Under the pieces are notes generated by a model. It was given only the letters and a program-made list of their open reading frames with translations. It had not been told where the DNA came from and made no database searches. From SAR86 cluster bacterium (lineage in GTDB: Bacteria > Pseudomonadota > Gammaproteobacteria > Magnimaribacterales > AG-339-G14): a stretch of DNA of 64,000 nucleotides. Every line of letters begins with the position of its first letter. The stretch's first letter is position 1. Position numbers and translations under genes: made by a program. Location: positions 725,288 through 789,287 of the forward strand of contig CP097974.1 of NCBI GenBank assembly GCA_023703675.1, read 5' to 3'. Of this stretch, positions 7,675 through 17,570 are shown piece after piece.

Positions 7675-9162
7675 ATGTACGAAAAAGAATTCGAGCTTTC
7701 AAAAAATAGTTTTTTTGGTCATCCAATAGGTTTAAGAACTTTATTCTTTACAGAACTTTGGGAGCGCATGTCTTATTATGGAATGCGCGGATTGTTAGTT
7801 CTTTACATGACTATTGGCGTAATTGGGAATCCAGGATTAGGATGGTCGAATTTAGAAGCCAATGCAATTTACGGGATTTATGCGGGAATGGTTTATTTCT
7901 TAGCGTTACCTGGCGGTTGGCTTGCGGATAACCTACTAGGCTATCAAAAAGCTGTCCTTTATGGAGCATTGATTATAATGCTCGGACACTTCACTTTAGC
8001 TATTCCTTTGGAACAAACTTTTATCTTAGGCTTGGCTTTTGTAGCCATCGGTACCGGGTTATTGAAACCAAATATTTCATCGATCGTTGGTCAACTATAC
8101 TCTGATCTAGACGAGCGAAGAGATTCTGGTTTCACAGTATTTTACATGTCCATAAATATTGGAAGTATGCTAGGTTTTGCTATTTGTGGTTATTTGGGAG
8201 AGCGTATTGGTTGGCATTGGGGTTTTGGAGCAGCAGGTGTTGGTATGTTATTTGGAGTAATGCAATTTATTTATTTCAAGAAAAATTTAGGTGACGCAGG
8301 TTTGTATCCCAATGAAATGTCTGAGAGTAAAAGAAACACTTTTAAATTTTGGTCTATTATTTCAATAATTTTTTTCTCTGCTGTAGTTATAACCGGAATG
8401 CTTGGATTATGGAGTATAGATCCAGTTTTTTTTGCTGAACGTTTTAGAGATTTTCTAGTGACTGTTTCTTTTATTTACTTTGGTTACTTATTTTTCTTTG
8501 CAGGTTTAACAAGTTTTGAGAAGAAAAACGTTTTGATGCTTCTATTATTGTTTGTTGGTGCCGCAGCTTTTTGGTCAGGATTTGATCAATCCGCTGGTTC
8601 TTTGTCTATTTTCACTAGAGATTATGTGAATCTTAACTTCGGAGCATTTCAAGCACCAGTAAGTTGGACCCAATTTCTAAATCCACTTTTTGTGGTTATG
8701 TTTGCTCCTTTTTTTGCTTATCTTTGGATTATCCTTGGCAAAAAAAACCTTAATCCAAACACTCCAATCAAATTTGCTATTGGTTTAATTTTTATGGGTT
8801 TAGGCTTTATTGTGATGCTTTATGCAGTAGAGTACGCCATGGTTTCAGCCCCTGTCGGAGTTCAATGGTTGCTTTTAACTTATTTGTTGCATACTTTTGG
8901 AGAATTGACATTATCGCCTGTAGGACTATCGGCTTTTTCTAGATATTCACCAAAAAGATATCTTGGCCAAATGATGGGGCTATGGTTTTTAGCTTCCTCC
9001 TTAGGTGGAGTATTAGCCGGATTATTTGGTGGAGAAGCCACAGAATCTGGTTTGAGCAGTATGACACCAATTTTTACTGAACTTATTTATTACTATCTGA
9101 TTTTGGCAGCAGTTTTGGTGGGTTTATCTTTTTTTGTAAAAGGTAAGATCAGTTCTTCATAG
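7675..9162 (+). CDS. POT/PTR family peptide:proton symporter
   Basis: Protein of 495 aa with about 14 membrane segments. The first helix carries the diagnostic FTELWERMSYYGMRGLL motif (ExxER-type, residues about 23-39) that couples proton and peptide binding; a later GTGLLKPNISS and a FGELTLSPVGLSA block are also family hallmarks. It imports di- and tripeptides at the inner membrane, a sensible nutrient strategy for an oligotroph. There is no visible Shine-Dalgarno sequence. Its 3' end overlaps the convergent CPBP protease gene by 14 bp. Confidence 0.93.
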   Translation: MYEKEFELSKNSFFGHPIGLRTLFFTELWERMSYYGMRGLLVLYMTIGVIGNPGLGWSNLEANAIYGIYAGMVYFLALPGGWLADNLLGYQKAVLYGALIIMLGHFTLAIPLEQTFILGLAFVAIGTGLLKPNISSIVGQLYSDLDERRDSGFTVFYMSINIGSMLGFAICGYLGERIGWHWGFGAAGVGMLFGVMQFIYFKKNLGDAGLYPNEMSESKRNTFKFWSIISIIFFSAVVITGMLGLWSIDPVFFAERFRDFLVTVSFIYFGYLFFFAGLTSFEKKNVLMLLLLFVGAAAFWSGFDQSAGSLSIFTRDYVNLNFGAFQAPVSWTQFLNPLFVVMFAPFFAYLWIILGKKNLNPNTPIKFAIGLIFMGLGFIVMLYAVEYAMVSAPVGVQWLLLTYLLHTFGELTLSPVGLSAFSRYSPKRYLGQMMGLWFLASSLGGVLAGLFGGEATESGLSSMTPIFTELIYYYLILAAVLVGLSFFVKGKISSS

Positions 9163-9745
9163 CCAAGTTTTCTATTTTTGGAGCGGTTGGTGTATTTAAA
9201 AAAGTGATTGCCCAATGCAAGATTATTAGTAGAGCTAAATCTTCTGTTGATTCCAATACTCTGCTAAAAGCCATTCCACCAAGAAAAGCCAAAATACAAG
9301 CTCTAATCTTCCAACGCAAAGTAAAGTAATGAATACTTGCGAAAAATATGTTGCTCAAAAAAACATAAAACCAAAACAATTCGGTTCCGAAAACTTCTGT
9401 CGCTATTAATGGTATCGACAATCTAAAGGCAATTTCTTCAACTAAAGAAATAATAAATAAATAAATTATCCAAAATATTTGTCGAAGATTTAAATCCCTA
9501 TTTGTACTTTTTAAAAAAATAAGAATCATTATGCCCACGCAAAAACTCCAAAAAAAATATTTATTGGGCGCAATAAACAAATTAGATAATGAAGAAAATA
9601 AAACTGAAGGGATGAAAGGAACGCATATGCAGATAACAGCAATTAAAGACATGGTCAAACCATGTCTTAAAAGTACCTGACGAAATTTTGAAATGTATAT
9701 TTCTGAATTCAAGCTCCCTCTTTGAAGCCGCCCTTCTTTAATCAC
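9149..9745 (-). CDS. CPBP family intramembrane metalloprotease (CAAX-protease-like)
   Basis: Protein of 198 aa starting at GTG 9743-9745. About six membrane segments. It contains the family motifs SLVEEIAFRL (EExxxR, about residues 101-110), FFASIHYF (FxxxH) and a C-terminal ILHWAITFLN (HxxxN/D). These residues form the Glu/His metal site of CPBP (Abi) proteases such as Rce1 and MroQ. Substrate unknown. Converges on and overlaps the peptide symporter gene. Confidence 0.8.
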   Translation of the reverse strand: MIKEGRLQRGSLNSEIYISKFRQVLLRHGLTMSLIAVICICVPFIPSVLFSSLSNLFIAPNKYFFWSFCVGIMILIFLKSTNRDLNLRQIFWIIYLFIISLVEEIAFRLSIPLIATEVFGTELFWFYVFLSNIFFASIHYFTLRWKIRACILAFLGGMAFSRVLESTEDLALLIILHWAITFLNTPTAPKIENLAMKN

Positions 9746-9755
9746 GTATTATTCT

Positions 9756-11336
9756 TTATAGAGAGATGCGAAAAAGTGATCGTTCCAGTTCACCTGAAAT
9801 ATACAAATAGTCGTCTTTAATGGCTAGGCCGTTAAATACCATTGAAGGGGGTTGGAATTCTGATTGAGCTGGGCTTCCTGACATTACTTTAGTAATTACC
9901 GAGGTTTTTCCATCTTGATATTTTTTTATTTCTCCAGTATTACCTTCAAAAATATAAATTGCATCATCTTTGATAGCGATACCTTCAGGAGAATTTAAAC
10001 CTTTAACCAAAATTTCTTTGTTTCCATTTTTTGAAATCTTAACTATTTCTCCTTTTGATCTATCTGAAACCAAAAGATCTTCCTTATAATTTATTACATG
10101 CGTTGGAGCAGAGAACCCGTCAGCCAATATCTCCCCTTTTCCTGTAGAAAAATCATAAAGAGTTATTGATCCATTTCCTTGAAGAGCAACTGCAACTAAT
10201 TCTCCATATTTTGTTGCCGACACAGGTATGTTGAGGCCTTCCAGGCTTTTTAATATTTCACCTGTATTAGGATTCATTATTTTTACGTGATTATCCAACC
10301 AGCTCGATAGAATTATATTTTCATTAAAATTAGACACAGATGTATTTGCTCCGTGAGGAGAAATTCGAAATACGTTCTTATAGTTCCAAGACTCAGATCC
10401 ATCATCTAAGCTATACGCCTTTACAGATTGTATGTCTGCTACAACTATGTTGTTACCTAAGATTGTCAATCCTCCTGCATGCGAAATTCCTCCGGGTAAA
10501 ATTTCTTCATTTGCTTCTGGAGAGACTTTCAACACACTTCCCTCTGAGTAACTTGAAACATAAATTTCGTCTTGATTATTTATGGCCAAATTATCTAATC
10601 CTAATTCTATATAGGCAAAATCAGACTTTAATCCATCAACTACTTTAACCACTTTGCCGGCACCAGTATCTAAAACAAAAAGCTCGCCTTTAGAATTGAA
10701 GTTTACAGCCGCAGGAACATTCAGTCCTTCTACTTCTTTTCGTATATCTCCTGTATCAACGTCAACACTTACTACTTCGTTATTGAACCACCTTGGTCCA
10801 TAAAGCCTTCCATCTGGTCCCCAATCCATACCGTTTAGGCCACAGAATTCGTCTATCTCTTCAAAAATAACTCTCGGCGCTTCGTCTCCAGAAGGATCCA
10901 TCTCAAAAAGCCCATTATCAAAGAAACATTGCGCAACGAATAATCTGTCGTCATCAGAAAATGTAATTGGGTTAACTCCTGGTCCAGGATTACCTGAAAA
11001 CACCTTATTTCCATTGACATCAAATCCTGAAACTTCTCCTGTAAGAATAGATGTCCAATAAAATTCCCCTTTTGAATTGAAAGCAACATCATCAGGTCCA
11101 ATAACTCCATCTGATAAACCGAATCTTTTAAGAATAACCTTACTTTCTGTGTCGATGACTGATATGTCAGATCCTATGACTGAAGCAGCATATAAATAAC
11201 CATCAGGCCCAAAATGCATTCCATTAACACCAGCAATTTGAGCGCCTGAAACAAATAGTTCTAATCCATATTCTTCTGAAGATCCACAGCTTATTAAAAA
11301 AGAGACAAATAGTATTTTTAATAAACGTTTAAACAT
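9756..11336 (-). CDS. Lipoprotein with SMP-30/NHL-like beta-propeller
   Basis: Protein of 526 aa from ATG 11334-11336, preferred over TTG at 11340-11342 because it gives a compact signal peptide. Residues 1-17 form a lipoprotein signal ending LISC-G, so it is probably lipid-anchored in the periplasm. The rest consists of repeated 40-50 residue blades with patterns such as GPDGYLYAAS, NSKGEFYW, GPDGRLYGP and NSKGELFVLDTG, typical of SMP-30/gluconolactonase/NHL propellers, probably two propellers in tandem. Enzyme or binding function cannot be decided; there is no clear quinoprotein signature. Confidence 0.7.
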   Translation of the reverse strand: MFKRLLKILFVSFLISCGSSEEYGLELFVSGAQIAGVNGMHFGPDGYLYAASVIGSDISVIDTESKVILKRFGLSDGVIGPDDVAFNSKGEFYWTSILTGEVSGFDVNGNKVFSGNPGPGVNPITFSDDDRLFVAQCFFDNGLFEMDPSGDEAPRVIFEEIDEFCGLNGMDWGPDGRLYGPRWFNNEVVSVDVDTGDIRKEVEGLNVPAAVNFNSKGELFVLDTGAGKVVKVVDGLKSDFAYIELGLDNLAINNQDEIYVSSYSEGSVLKVSPEANEEILPGGISHAGGLTILGNNIVVADIQSVKAYSLDDGSESWNYKNVFRISPHGANTSVSNFNENIILSSWLDNHVKIMNPNTGEILKSLEGLNIPVSATKYGELVAVALQGNGSITLYDFSTGKGEILADGFSAPTHVINYKEDLLVSDRSKGEIVKISKNGNKEILVKGLNSPEGIAIKDDAIYIFEGNTGEIKKYQDGKTSVITKVMSGSPAQSEFQPPSMVFNGLAIKDDYLYISGELERSLFRISL

Positions 11337-11455
11337 TTTCAATTATTAACTTTCTATTTCTAAATAATAACAAAAGTTTTCGAATAAGTTCTACTGCAAA
11401 ATTTTTAGATTTTTATTACAAAAGAGGCATATGCAACTTTATAATTTGTTGAAAT

Positions 11456-11872
11456 TTACTCAACTTTAAATACTTCTGCTTCCATTTCTCCTGCTATAAG
11501 ATCAATAGTCCCGCTCAAGAAATTTATACCATCAGTAACGCTATCAACTGACTTCACATTTATCTTTGTTCCGTCCATCGTCCATACACCCATTAAATCT
11601 CCTCTAGAGAGAACGCCATCTGGACTTATACCTCTGCCATAGCCAATCCATGTTCCCGAATTAGGTATGTTAGGATTCGATGTCAAAGTATAAGAGAGGT
11701 AGACTTTTCCATATTGACCTGTATCTGCGCTAGACATATTAATGGTACTCTCCAATTTTCCTACGGTTACTGAATCAATTGACCATTTGGCTGTAAAGCT
11801 TTCTCCTGTAACTTCAAATGCAAATGAAGAAATTGAAAACATTAAAATAGATGCAAAAATATATTTTTTCAT
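11456..11872 (-). CDS. Secreted protein of unknown function
   Basis: Protein of 138 aa. The N-terminus MKKYIFASILMFSISSFAF is a clear Sec signal peptide with a cleavage site near residue 18-19. The mature part is predicted beta-rich with many Thr/Ser/Gly and no cysteine, and I recognise no family. It has a good ribosome binding site (AGGAGAG, minus strand, about 11877-11883), unusual in this window, suggesting strong translation. Flanked by 113 bp and 82 bp of non-coding DNA, so probably monocistronic. Confidence 0.65.
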   Translation of the reverse strand: MKKYIFASILMFSISSFAFEVTGESFTAKWSIDSVTVGKLESTINMSSADTGQYGKVYLSYTLTSNPNIPNSGTWIGYGRGISPDGVLSRGDLMGVWTMDGTKINVKSVDSVTDGINFLSGTIDLIAGEMEAEVFKVE

Positions 11873-11954
11873 ATTTACTCTCCTAAATTATTAATAAATA
11901 TAATTACAAACATTTTAACCTTTTTTTCACCCGTTCCATAAAACGGAACATATA

Positions 11955-12869
11955 TTAAGGATTGGCTTGTATGAATTGATGAATTAGAGGCACTAAAATT
12001 TCTGGAATATCTTCCTGACAAAAATGACCAGCTTGTTCAAAAGTATTAATAGGAGCTATTGGAAACAGACCCCTAAAATCAGCGATCTGATTTTCTGGAC
12101 GAATTGCTCGATCTTTAAGACCCACGGCAAGCATTGCAGGTTTCGTCTTTAAAGCATCAATGTTTCCTGTTTCCACTCCTTCAATAATGTATTCAAATGC
12201 TCTTTGCAGATGAATATCAAGTGGAAATTCAATCCCCCCTTTACAAGAAGCACGATTAGGAAATGGTGATGAGTAAGCTTTTATCCAATCCGAATTTATA
12301 ACAGAAGAGTTTTCAAACCCAATGATTTTCATAACTGATAAAATTGTTGAACCAAGTTCGCCTAAAATACCCTCAAGAGTTCCAGCTTCATGATGCTTAG
12401 CAATCCACTGGAACCATTCTGTAGGCTCAGAATTAGCTGGTGGGCCGCCAAAGCCAAAAAGAGTATTCAAAAGAGCAACCCTTTTCACTTTATCTGGATA
12501 TCGAATTGCATAGGCACCGGTAATTGGTCCACCCCAGTCTTGGCAAACAAAAGTTATATTCTTCAACTCAAGTGATTCAACCAATGCAACAAGATTTTCT
12601 ACGTGTGTTTTTAAAGTGTAGATTTTGTCTTGTGGTGTTTCGCTTTTACCAAAACCCATATGGTCGGGAACAACCACTCGGTAATGTTTAGATAAATGGG
12701 GTATAAAATTTCGATATAAATATCCCCAAGTTGGTTCGCCATGCAAACAAACTATTACTTCTCCGTCTCTGGGACCTTCATCAACATAATGCTGTTTAAA
12801 GCCGGCAGATTCACAGAAATTAGCTCTATATGGCCACGTACCTCCAAAAGTTTCATTTTTCTCAATCAT
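11955..12869 (-). CDS. Haloalkane dehalogenase-like alpha/beta hydrolase
   Basis: Protein of 304 aa. The oxyanion motif HGEPTWGYLYR (residues 43-53) and the nucleophile elbow VCQDWGG with Asp111 mark the Asp-nucleophile branch of alpha/beta hydrolases (haloalkane dehalogenases, fluoroacetate dehalogenases, epoxide hydrolases). Catalytic His282 lies in EQAGHFCQED. Trp112 next to the nucleophile is a halide-stabilising residue in dehalogenases. The lid lacks an obvious Tyr pair diagnostic of epoxide hydrolases, so dehalogenase is favoured but not proven. Cytosolic, no signal peptide. Confidence 0.8.
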   Translation of the reverse strand: MIEKNETFGGTWPYRANFCESAGFKQHYVDEGPRDGEVIVCLHGEPTWGYLYRNFIPHLSKHYRVVVPDHMGFGKSETPQDKIYTLKTHVENLVALVESLELKNITFVCQDWGGPITGAYAIRYPDKVKRVALLNTLFGFGGPPANSEPTEWFQWIAKHHEAGTLEGILGELGSTILSVMKIIGFENSSVINSDWIKAYSSPFPNRASCKGGIEFPLDIHLQRAFEYIIEGVETGNIDALKTKPAMLAVGLKDRAIRPENQIADFRGLFPIAPINTFEQAGHFCQEDIPEILVPLIHQFIQANP

Positions 12870-12936
12870 AGTTGTCCGTTATTTAAAAAATTACATTTAA
12901 AACATTATATAAGCAACAGATGTCTATTATTTAAAA

Positions 12937-14490
12937 TTATTCCCACTCAATTGTTGCTGGTGGTTTACTAGAAATATCATAAACCACCCTAGAAACTTTC
13001 GGGATTTCATTGATAATTCGATCAGATACTTTGTTTAATAAATTGTGTGAAATTTTTGATGCTTTTGCAGTCATAAAGTCAATTGTTTCGGCCGCTCTGA
13101 GTGCTATTACATACTCATATCTTCTAGCATCGCCTACAACGCCAACACTTTTTACAGGAAGAAATACTGCGAAAGCCTGACTAACTTTATTATATAAATT
13201 TGCATTAATTAATTCGTCAATAAATATTTGATCTGCCTCTCTTAGTACTTCTAATTTTTCCTTAGTAATCTCTCCTAACATTCTGACAGCAAGCCCTGGT
13301 CCAGGAAAAGGATGCCTTCCGATCAAAGTCTTCGGCAGGCCTAATGCTAAGCCAATGTTTCTAACTTCATCTTTAAATAGAGAGTTTAGAGGCTCAACTA
13401 AGGGTAATTTTAAATACTCAGGCAAGCCTCCCACATTATGATGTGACTTAATCACATGGGCTTTTCCTCCTTTGATACCAGAAGATTCTATAACGTCAGG
13501 ATAAATAGTTCCTTGGGCTAAATATTCGACCTTTTTTAATTTTTTAGCCTCTTTTAAAAAAACATCAACAAAAGTTTTACCAATTATTTTTCGCTTTTCT
13601 TCGGGATCAGTTTTCCCTTTTAAGTTTTTCAAAAAAAGTTTTTCTGAATCTGCAAAGTTTATTTTCACACCTAAAGCTTTTTTTAAATCTTTTTTAACTT
13701 GCCTCGCTTCATCTTTTCTTAAAAGACCATTGTCTACAAAAATACACTCAAGCTTAGATCCAATTGCTTTGTGCATTAAAGCTGCTGTAACAGAAGAATC
13801 AACGCCACCCGATATTCCTAAAAGCACTTTGCTGTTTCCGACCTTTGTTTTGATTTCTTGTACTAATAACTCAACAATATTTTTTGATCGCCATTTTCCG
13901 GAACAACAACAGATTTCCTTAGTAAATACTTCTAAAATTTTTGAACCTTTTTCAGTATGAGTCACTTCCGGGTGAAACTGTAACCCGTATATTTTTTGTT
14001 TTTGATTTTCTATTGCGGCAATTGAACAATTATTGCTAAAAGCAACTCTCTTAAAACCTCGCGGAAGTTTTGTAACTTTGTCGCCATGGCTCATCCATAC
14101 GTTAAGCTCTTTTGTTGAGATTTTTTTGAATATTTTTCCTTTGTTAAGTTTCACTTTAGTGTCGCCAAATTCACTCTTATTAGAGGTTTTTACTTTACCT
14201 TTGAAATGTTGAGCGATTAATTGCATGCCATAACAGATGCCAAGTATTGGAATATTACTCTCCAAAATTTTGCTATCTATTTTTAAAGTTTTTTTTGTGT
14301 AGACCGATTCAGGTCCTCCCGAGAGAATAATTCCTTTGGGATTAAATTTAAGAATTTCTTTAAATGAAATTTGATGGGAAACAATTTCTGAAAAAACACC
14401 TATTTCCCTTACTCTTCTTGCAATCAATTGAGTATATTGAGATCCGAAATCTAAGATTAAAATTTTTTCAGAATCTATACTGTTTTTCAC
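12937..14490 (-). CDS. guaA: GMP synthase (glutamine-hydrolysing)
   Basis: Protein of 517 aa, start GTG 14488-14490. The glutamine amidotransferase domain (about residues 8-200) has Cys86 in GICYGMQL and the His-Glu pair in LQFHPEVTH. The ATP pyrophosphatase domain has the PP-loop GISGGVDSS (about residues 225-233). The C-terminal dimerisation domain ends with PPATIEWE, as in all GuaA proteins. It converts XMP to GMP. It follows guaB with a 2-bp gap, a classic guaBA operon. Confidence 0.98.
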   Translation of the reverse strand: MKNSIDSEKILILDFGSQYTQLIARRVREIGVFSEIVSHQISFKEILKFNPKGIILSGGPESVYTKKTLKIDSKILESNIPILGICYGMQLIAQHFKGKVKTSNKSEFGDTKVKLNKGKIFKKISTKELNVWMSHGDKVTKLPRGFKRVAFSNNCSIAAIENQKQKIYGLQFHPEVTHTEKGSKILEVFTKEICCCSGKWRSKNIVELLVQEIKTKVGNSKVLLGISGGVDSSVTAALMHKAIGSKLECIFVDNGLLRKDEARQVKKDLKKALGVKINFADSEKLFLKNLKGKTDPEEKRKIIGKTFVDVFLKEAKKLKKVEYLAQGTIYPDVIESSGIKGGKAHVIKSHHNVGGLPEYLKLPLVEPLNSLFKDEVRNIGLALGLPKTLIGRHPFPGPGLAVRMLGEITKEKLEVLREADQIFIDELINANLYNKVSQAFAVFLPVKSVGVVGDARRYEYVIALRAAETIDFMTAKASKISHNLLNKVSDRIINEIPKVSRVVYDISSKPPATIEWE

Positions 14491-14492
14491 TT

Positions 14493-15962
14493 TTAGCGAA
14501 TTCTATAATTCGGAGCTTCTTTAGTTACATTTACATCGTGAACATGGCTCTCATTGATTCCTGAAGCAGTAATTTTGACAAATTTAGTTTTCGTTCTCAT
14601 AGATTCAATATCTTTATTTCCTGTATAACCCATGCTTTGTCGCAAGCCTCCAAGCATTTGATGAAGAGTCGTTTCGACTGAACCTTTAAAAGGAACTCTT
14701 CCTTCAATGCCTTCTGGAACTAATTTTTCAGAAGTTGAGACATTTTCCTGAAAATATCTATCTCCAGAATTGCTTTCTCCTGACATTGCTCCGACCGAAC
14801 CCATGCCTCTATAAGATTTGTAACTTCTACCTTGATACAGTTCTACCTCTCCAGGCGCTTCTTCAGTTCCGGCTAAAATACTTCCAAGCATAATGGAGTT
14901 AGCCCCAGCTGCAATTGCTTTAGCTATATCTCCGGAAAATCTAATGCCGCCGTCGGCTATGACTGGAACGTCTTGTTCTTTTAAAGCTGACACTACATTA
15001 GCTATTGCCGAAATCTGTGGAACTCCAACTCCAGTAACGATTCTCGTCGTACATATGGAACCTGGACCAATTCCAACTTTTATGGCGTCTGCACCAGCTT
15101 CCACTAATTTCAAGGCTCCTGCTCCGGTTGCAACATTTCCTGCGATCAATTGCAGATCAGGATAGTCTTTTTTTATCAACTCAACTCTTTCAATAATGCC
15201 TTTCGAATGTCCATGAGCGCTATCTATTACAAGAACATTTACCCCTGCATTTACTAAAGCATCTATTCTTTCTTCAGTCTCTTCCCCATTACCAACTGCA
15301 GCGCCAACCATTAACCTTCCTTCGCCATCTTTAGTAGCTAACGGAAAATCTTTAGTTTTATTTATGTCCTTAAGGGTCACTAAGCCTTTGAGAGAAAAAT
15401 TTTTATCGACTAAAAGAATTTTTTCTATTCTATTTTTGTACAGAAGATCTTTAATCACGTCTAAACTTTCTTTTTCAGTGGCTGTTACCAACTTCTCCTT
15501 AGGAGTCATAATATTGGATACTGCTAGAGTTGAATCAAGAACATTCCTAAAGTCTCTTGAAGTCACAATCCCAACCAAATTTTCATTTTTGACAACGGGC
15601 ATACCTGAAATATTGTATTCCTGAGTTAACCTTATAAGTTCTCCTACAGTTTTGTCTGGAGAAATTGTAATTGGCTCTCTGACGATTCCGCTTTCAAATT
15701 TTTTTACAGAATTAACTTCTTTTGCCTGCTCTAAAATTGGCATATTTTTGTGAATAATTCCTATCCCTCCAAGTTCTGCCAAAGCAATAGACATTTTGCT
15801 TTCGGTGACTGTATCCATAGCAGCTGATACCACAGGAATTTTTAAATCTATGGCTCGAGTCAATTTTGTGCTTAAATCGGTGTCTTGAGGTAAAACTTCG
15901 GAATAATCGGGGAGCAGAAGCACATCATCGAAGGTTAAAGCTTGTTCTTCAATATGCAACAT
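14493..15962 (-). CDS. guaB: IMP dehydrogenase
   Basis: Protein of 489 aa from ATG 15960-15962 ([16 protein letters not shown]), preferred over TTG two codons upstream because it matches the usual length and N-terminus. NAD-dependent IMP to XMP oxidation, the first committed step to GMP. Two CBS domains occupy about residues 95-205. The catalytic loop [11 protein letters not shown] has Cys about residue 303, and the flap residues GYTG lie near the C-terminus. Divergent from the MFS transporter gene across about 47 bp. Confidence 0.98.
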   Translation of the reverse strand: MLHIEEQALTFDDVLLLPDYSEVLPQDTDLSTKLTRAIDLKIPVVSAAMDTVTESKMSIALAELGGIGIIHKNMPILEQAKEVNSVKKFESGIVREPITISPDKTVGELIRLTQEYNISGMPVVKNENLVGIVTSRDFRNVLDSTLAVSNIMTPKEKLVTATEKESLDVIKDLLYKNRIEKILLVDKNFSLKGLVTLKDINKTKDFPLATKDGEGRLMVGAAVGNGEETEERIDALVNAGVNVLVIDSAHGHSKGIIERVELIKKDYPDLQLIAGNVATGAGALKLVEAGADAIKVGIGPGSICTTRIVTGVGVPQISAIANVVSALKEQDVPVIADGGIRFSGDIAKAIAAGANSIMLGSILAGTEEAPGEVELYQGRSYKSYRGMGSVGAMSGESNSGDRYFQENVSTSEKLVPEGIEGRVPFKGSVETTLHQMLGGLRQSMGYTGNKDIESMRTKTKFVKITASGINESHVHDVNVTKEAPNYRIR

Positions 15963-16009
15963 CTTCAAATTATACAGAATGGTTTAAAAAAACAAAGGCA
16001 ATTAGAAAT

Positions 16010-17263
16010 ATGAGTTTTAAGGGTTGGAATATGGTGAGTATCGCAGTTCTCATGGAATTCTCTGTAATTGGTTTTACATTTTATTGTTATCCACTAATGT
16101 TTACTTCCTTAGAAAAAGAATTAGGTGCTTCTCAAGCTCAATTGTCTGGTGCCTTATCTTTGTTTTTTATCTGCTCCGCCGCAGCCTCCATAGTTTTAGG
16201 TAGGCTTTTAGACAAATACTCTGTAAAACATATTATGTTGATTGGTGGACTTATTTTTAGCTTAGGATTAATTTCAATTGCTTATGTCGAAAGTATTTTT
16301 TTCTTACTTTTAATATATGCGACCTTAATTGCTGTTGGTGGTCCAGCTCTAGGCAACTTATCTGTCACTAAACTTGTAGCAAATTGGTTTGACGCAAAAG
16401 CGGGAATCGCGCTTGGAATTGCAGCGATAGGTATATCTTTTTCTGGGGTAATGTTACCTATTCTCGTTGATCCGCTAATTAGCTTGATCGGTTGGAGAAA
16501 TGTGTATCTTGTTTTTGCGGCTATAGTTATTTTTCTACTTCTACCAATAATCTATTTATTTGTTGTAAACACTCCTGAAGAAATAAATCAATACAAAGAT
16601 AATGATACCAATCCCAATATTGAATCAGTGGCCGAAGAACCTCTGCCAATGATGGATTTTTTTAAACATAGTAGTTTTTGGTTTATTTCTATGGCCTTTG
16701 CTCTTCAATTTTTTTCTATGGGAGGTGTATTACTTCATTTAATACCTCATGCCGAAAATTTAGGATTTGAAGAAATTTGGGAGGCTTTTGGATTTCCTTT
16801 AAAACAAACTGTTTTTGCTTACTCTCTTGCTGCTTTTGGAGGAGTAGTTGGAAAAGTTTTATTTGGATATTTAATTGATAGGATGTCTGCAAATCGTCCC
16901 GTCATGATTATGATGACTATGCAGGCAGCAGGAATTTTTGGTTTAACAATTGTTGAAAGCTTCGATATGTTTTTAATATCATGTTTTATTTTTGGTTTGG
17001 GTTTTGGCGGAGCTATGGTTTTGATGAGCGCTTGTTTCTTAAAAGCTTTTGGTTCTCACAATCTAGGATCTGTAAGAGGTATTTCTGCACTTATAATTGT
17101 TCCAGTGCAGCCTCTAGGAATTTTAATAGTTGGTCAAGCATTTGATGCTGGCATTTACATAGAGTCTTTTATGCTGATGGGTGCTGCAAGTATTTTAGCT
17201 CTATTAGTCTCGTCAAGAATTTCTATCGAGAAAAAAGATTATCCGTCTTTGCAGCCGCAATAA
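16010..17263 (+). CDS. MFS transporter (monocarboxylate/OFA-like)
   Basis: Protein of 417 aa from ATG 16010. A longer reading frame begins at 15866, but its first 48 residues are polar, lie antisense within guaB and do not look like a transporter, so the downstream ATG is chosen. Twelve membrane segments; the loop GRLLDKYSVKHIML between helices 2 and 3 and a matching GYLIDRMSANRPVM in the second half fit the major facilitator superfamily. Overall style resembles oxalate/formate or monocarboxylate transporters. Substrate unknown. Its 3' end overlaps phhB by 41 bp in the convergent orientation. Confidence 0.85.
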   Translation: MSFKGWNMVSIAVLMEFSVIGFTFYCYPLMFTSLEKELGASQAQLSGALSLFFICSAAASIVLGRLLDKYSVKHIMLIGGLIFSLGLISIAYVESIFFLLLIYATLIAVGGPALGNLSVTKLVANWFDAKAGIALGIAAIGISFSGVMLPILVDPLISLIGWRNVYLVFAAIVIFLLLPIIYLFVVNTPEEINQYKDNDTNPNIESVAEEPLPMMDFFKHSSFWFISMAFALQFFSMGGVLLHLIPHAENLGFEEIWEAFGFPLKQTVFAYSLAAFGGVVGKVLFGYLIDRMSANRPVMIMMTMQAAGIFGLTIVESFDMFLISCFIFGLGFGGAMVLMSACFLKAFGSHNLGSVRGISALIIVPVQPLGILIVGQAFDAGIYIESFMLMGAASILALLVSSRISIEKKDYPSLQPQ

Positions 17264-17570
17264 AATCGTTTCTGTGAAGGCCTTTTATTTTATGGGACCA
17301 CCAAGATACTGTTACTTTGCCCCACTCCAAGGTAATTTCTGGGTGGTGATCTTCCTCTTCTGCCAAATTTGCAACTTTAGAAACAAATTCTAATCCGGCC
17401 AGATAGTTATCAAACGAAAAAGAGCAAATCAGGCGATCAATACCGTTTGTTTTTTGAATTTCCCAAGCTGGAATTTGTGGCTTTAATTCTTCAATTTCTT
17501 CTTGTGTTACAAGAGGAGCATCTTCTCGACAGGCTACACAAGAACTTTCAGTAAGTTTTTCTAGACTCAT
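17223..17570 (-). CDS. phhB: Pterin-4a-carbinolamine dehydratase
   Basis: Protein of 115 aa. The family signature EEDHHPEITLEWGKVTVSWW is followed by the SHKIKGLHRNDF block, with the catalytic His pair in DHHP and the His of the HKIKGL stretch. It dehydrates 4a-hydroxytetrahydrobiopterin during aromatic amino acid hydroxylation, or moonlights in molybdopterin-related chemistry. The start ATG overlaps the fumC stop (ATGA), so it is translationally coupled to fumC, an unusual pairing. No phhA is in the window. Confidence 0.93.
   Translation of the reverse strand: MSLEKLTESSCVACREDAPLVTQEEIEELKPQIPAWEIQKTNGIDRLICSFSFDNYLAGLEFVSKVANLAEEEDHHPEITLEWGKVTVSWWSHKIKGLHRNDFIAAAKTDNLFSR

Noticed and set aside
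15866-16009. 48-residue N-terminal extension of the MFS transporter reading frame
   Set aside because: It is antisense to guaB, highly polar and basic, and ends right before a normal transporter N-terminus at ATG 16010.
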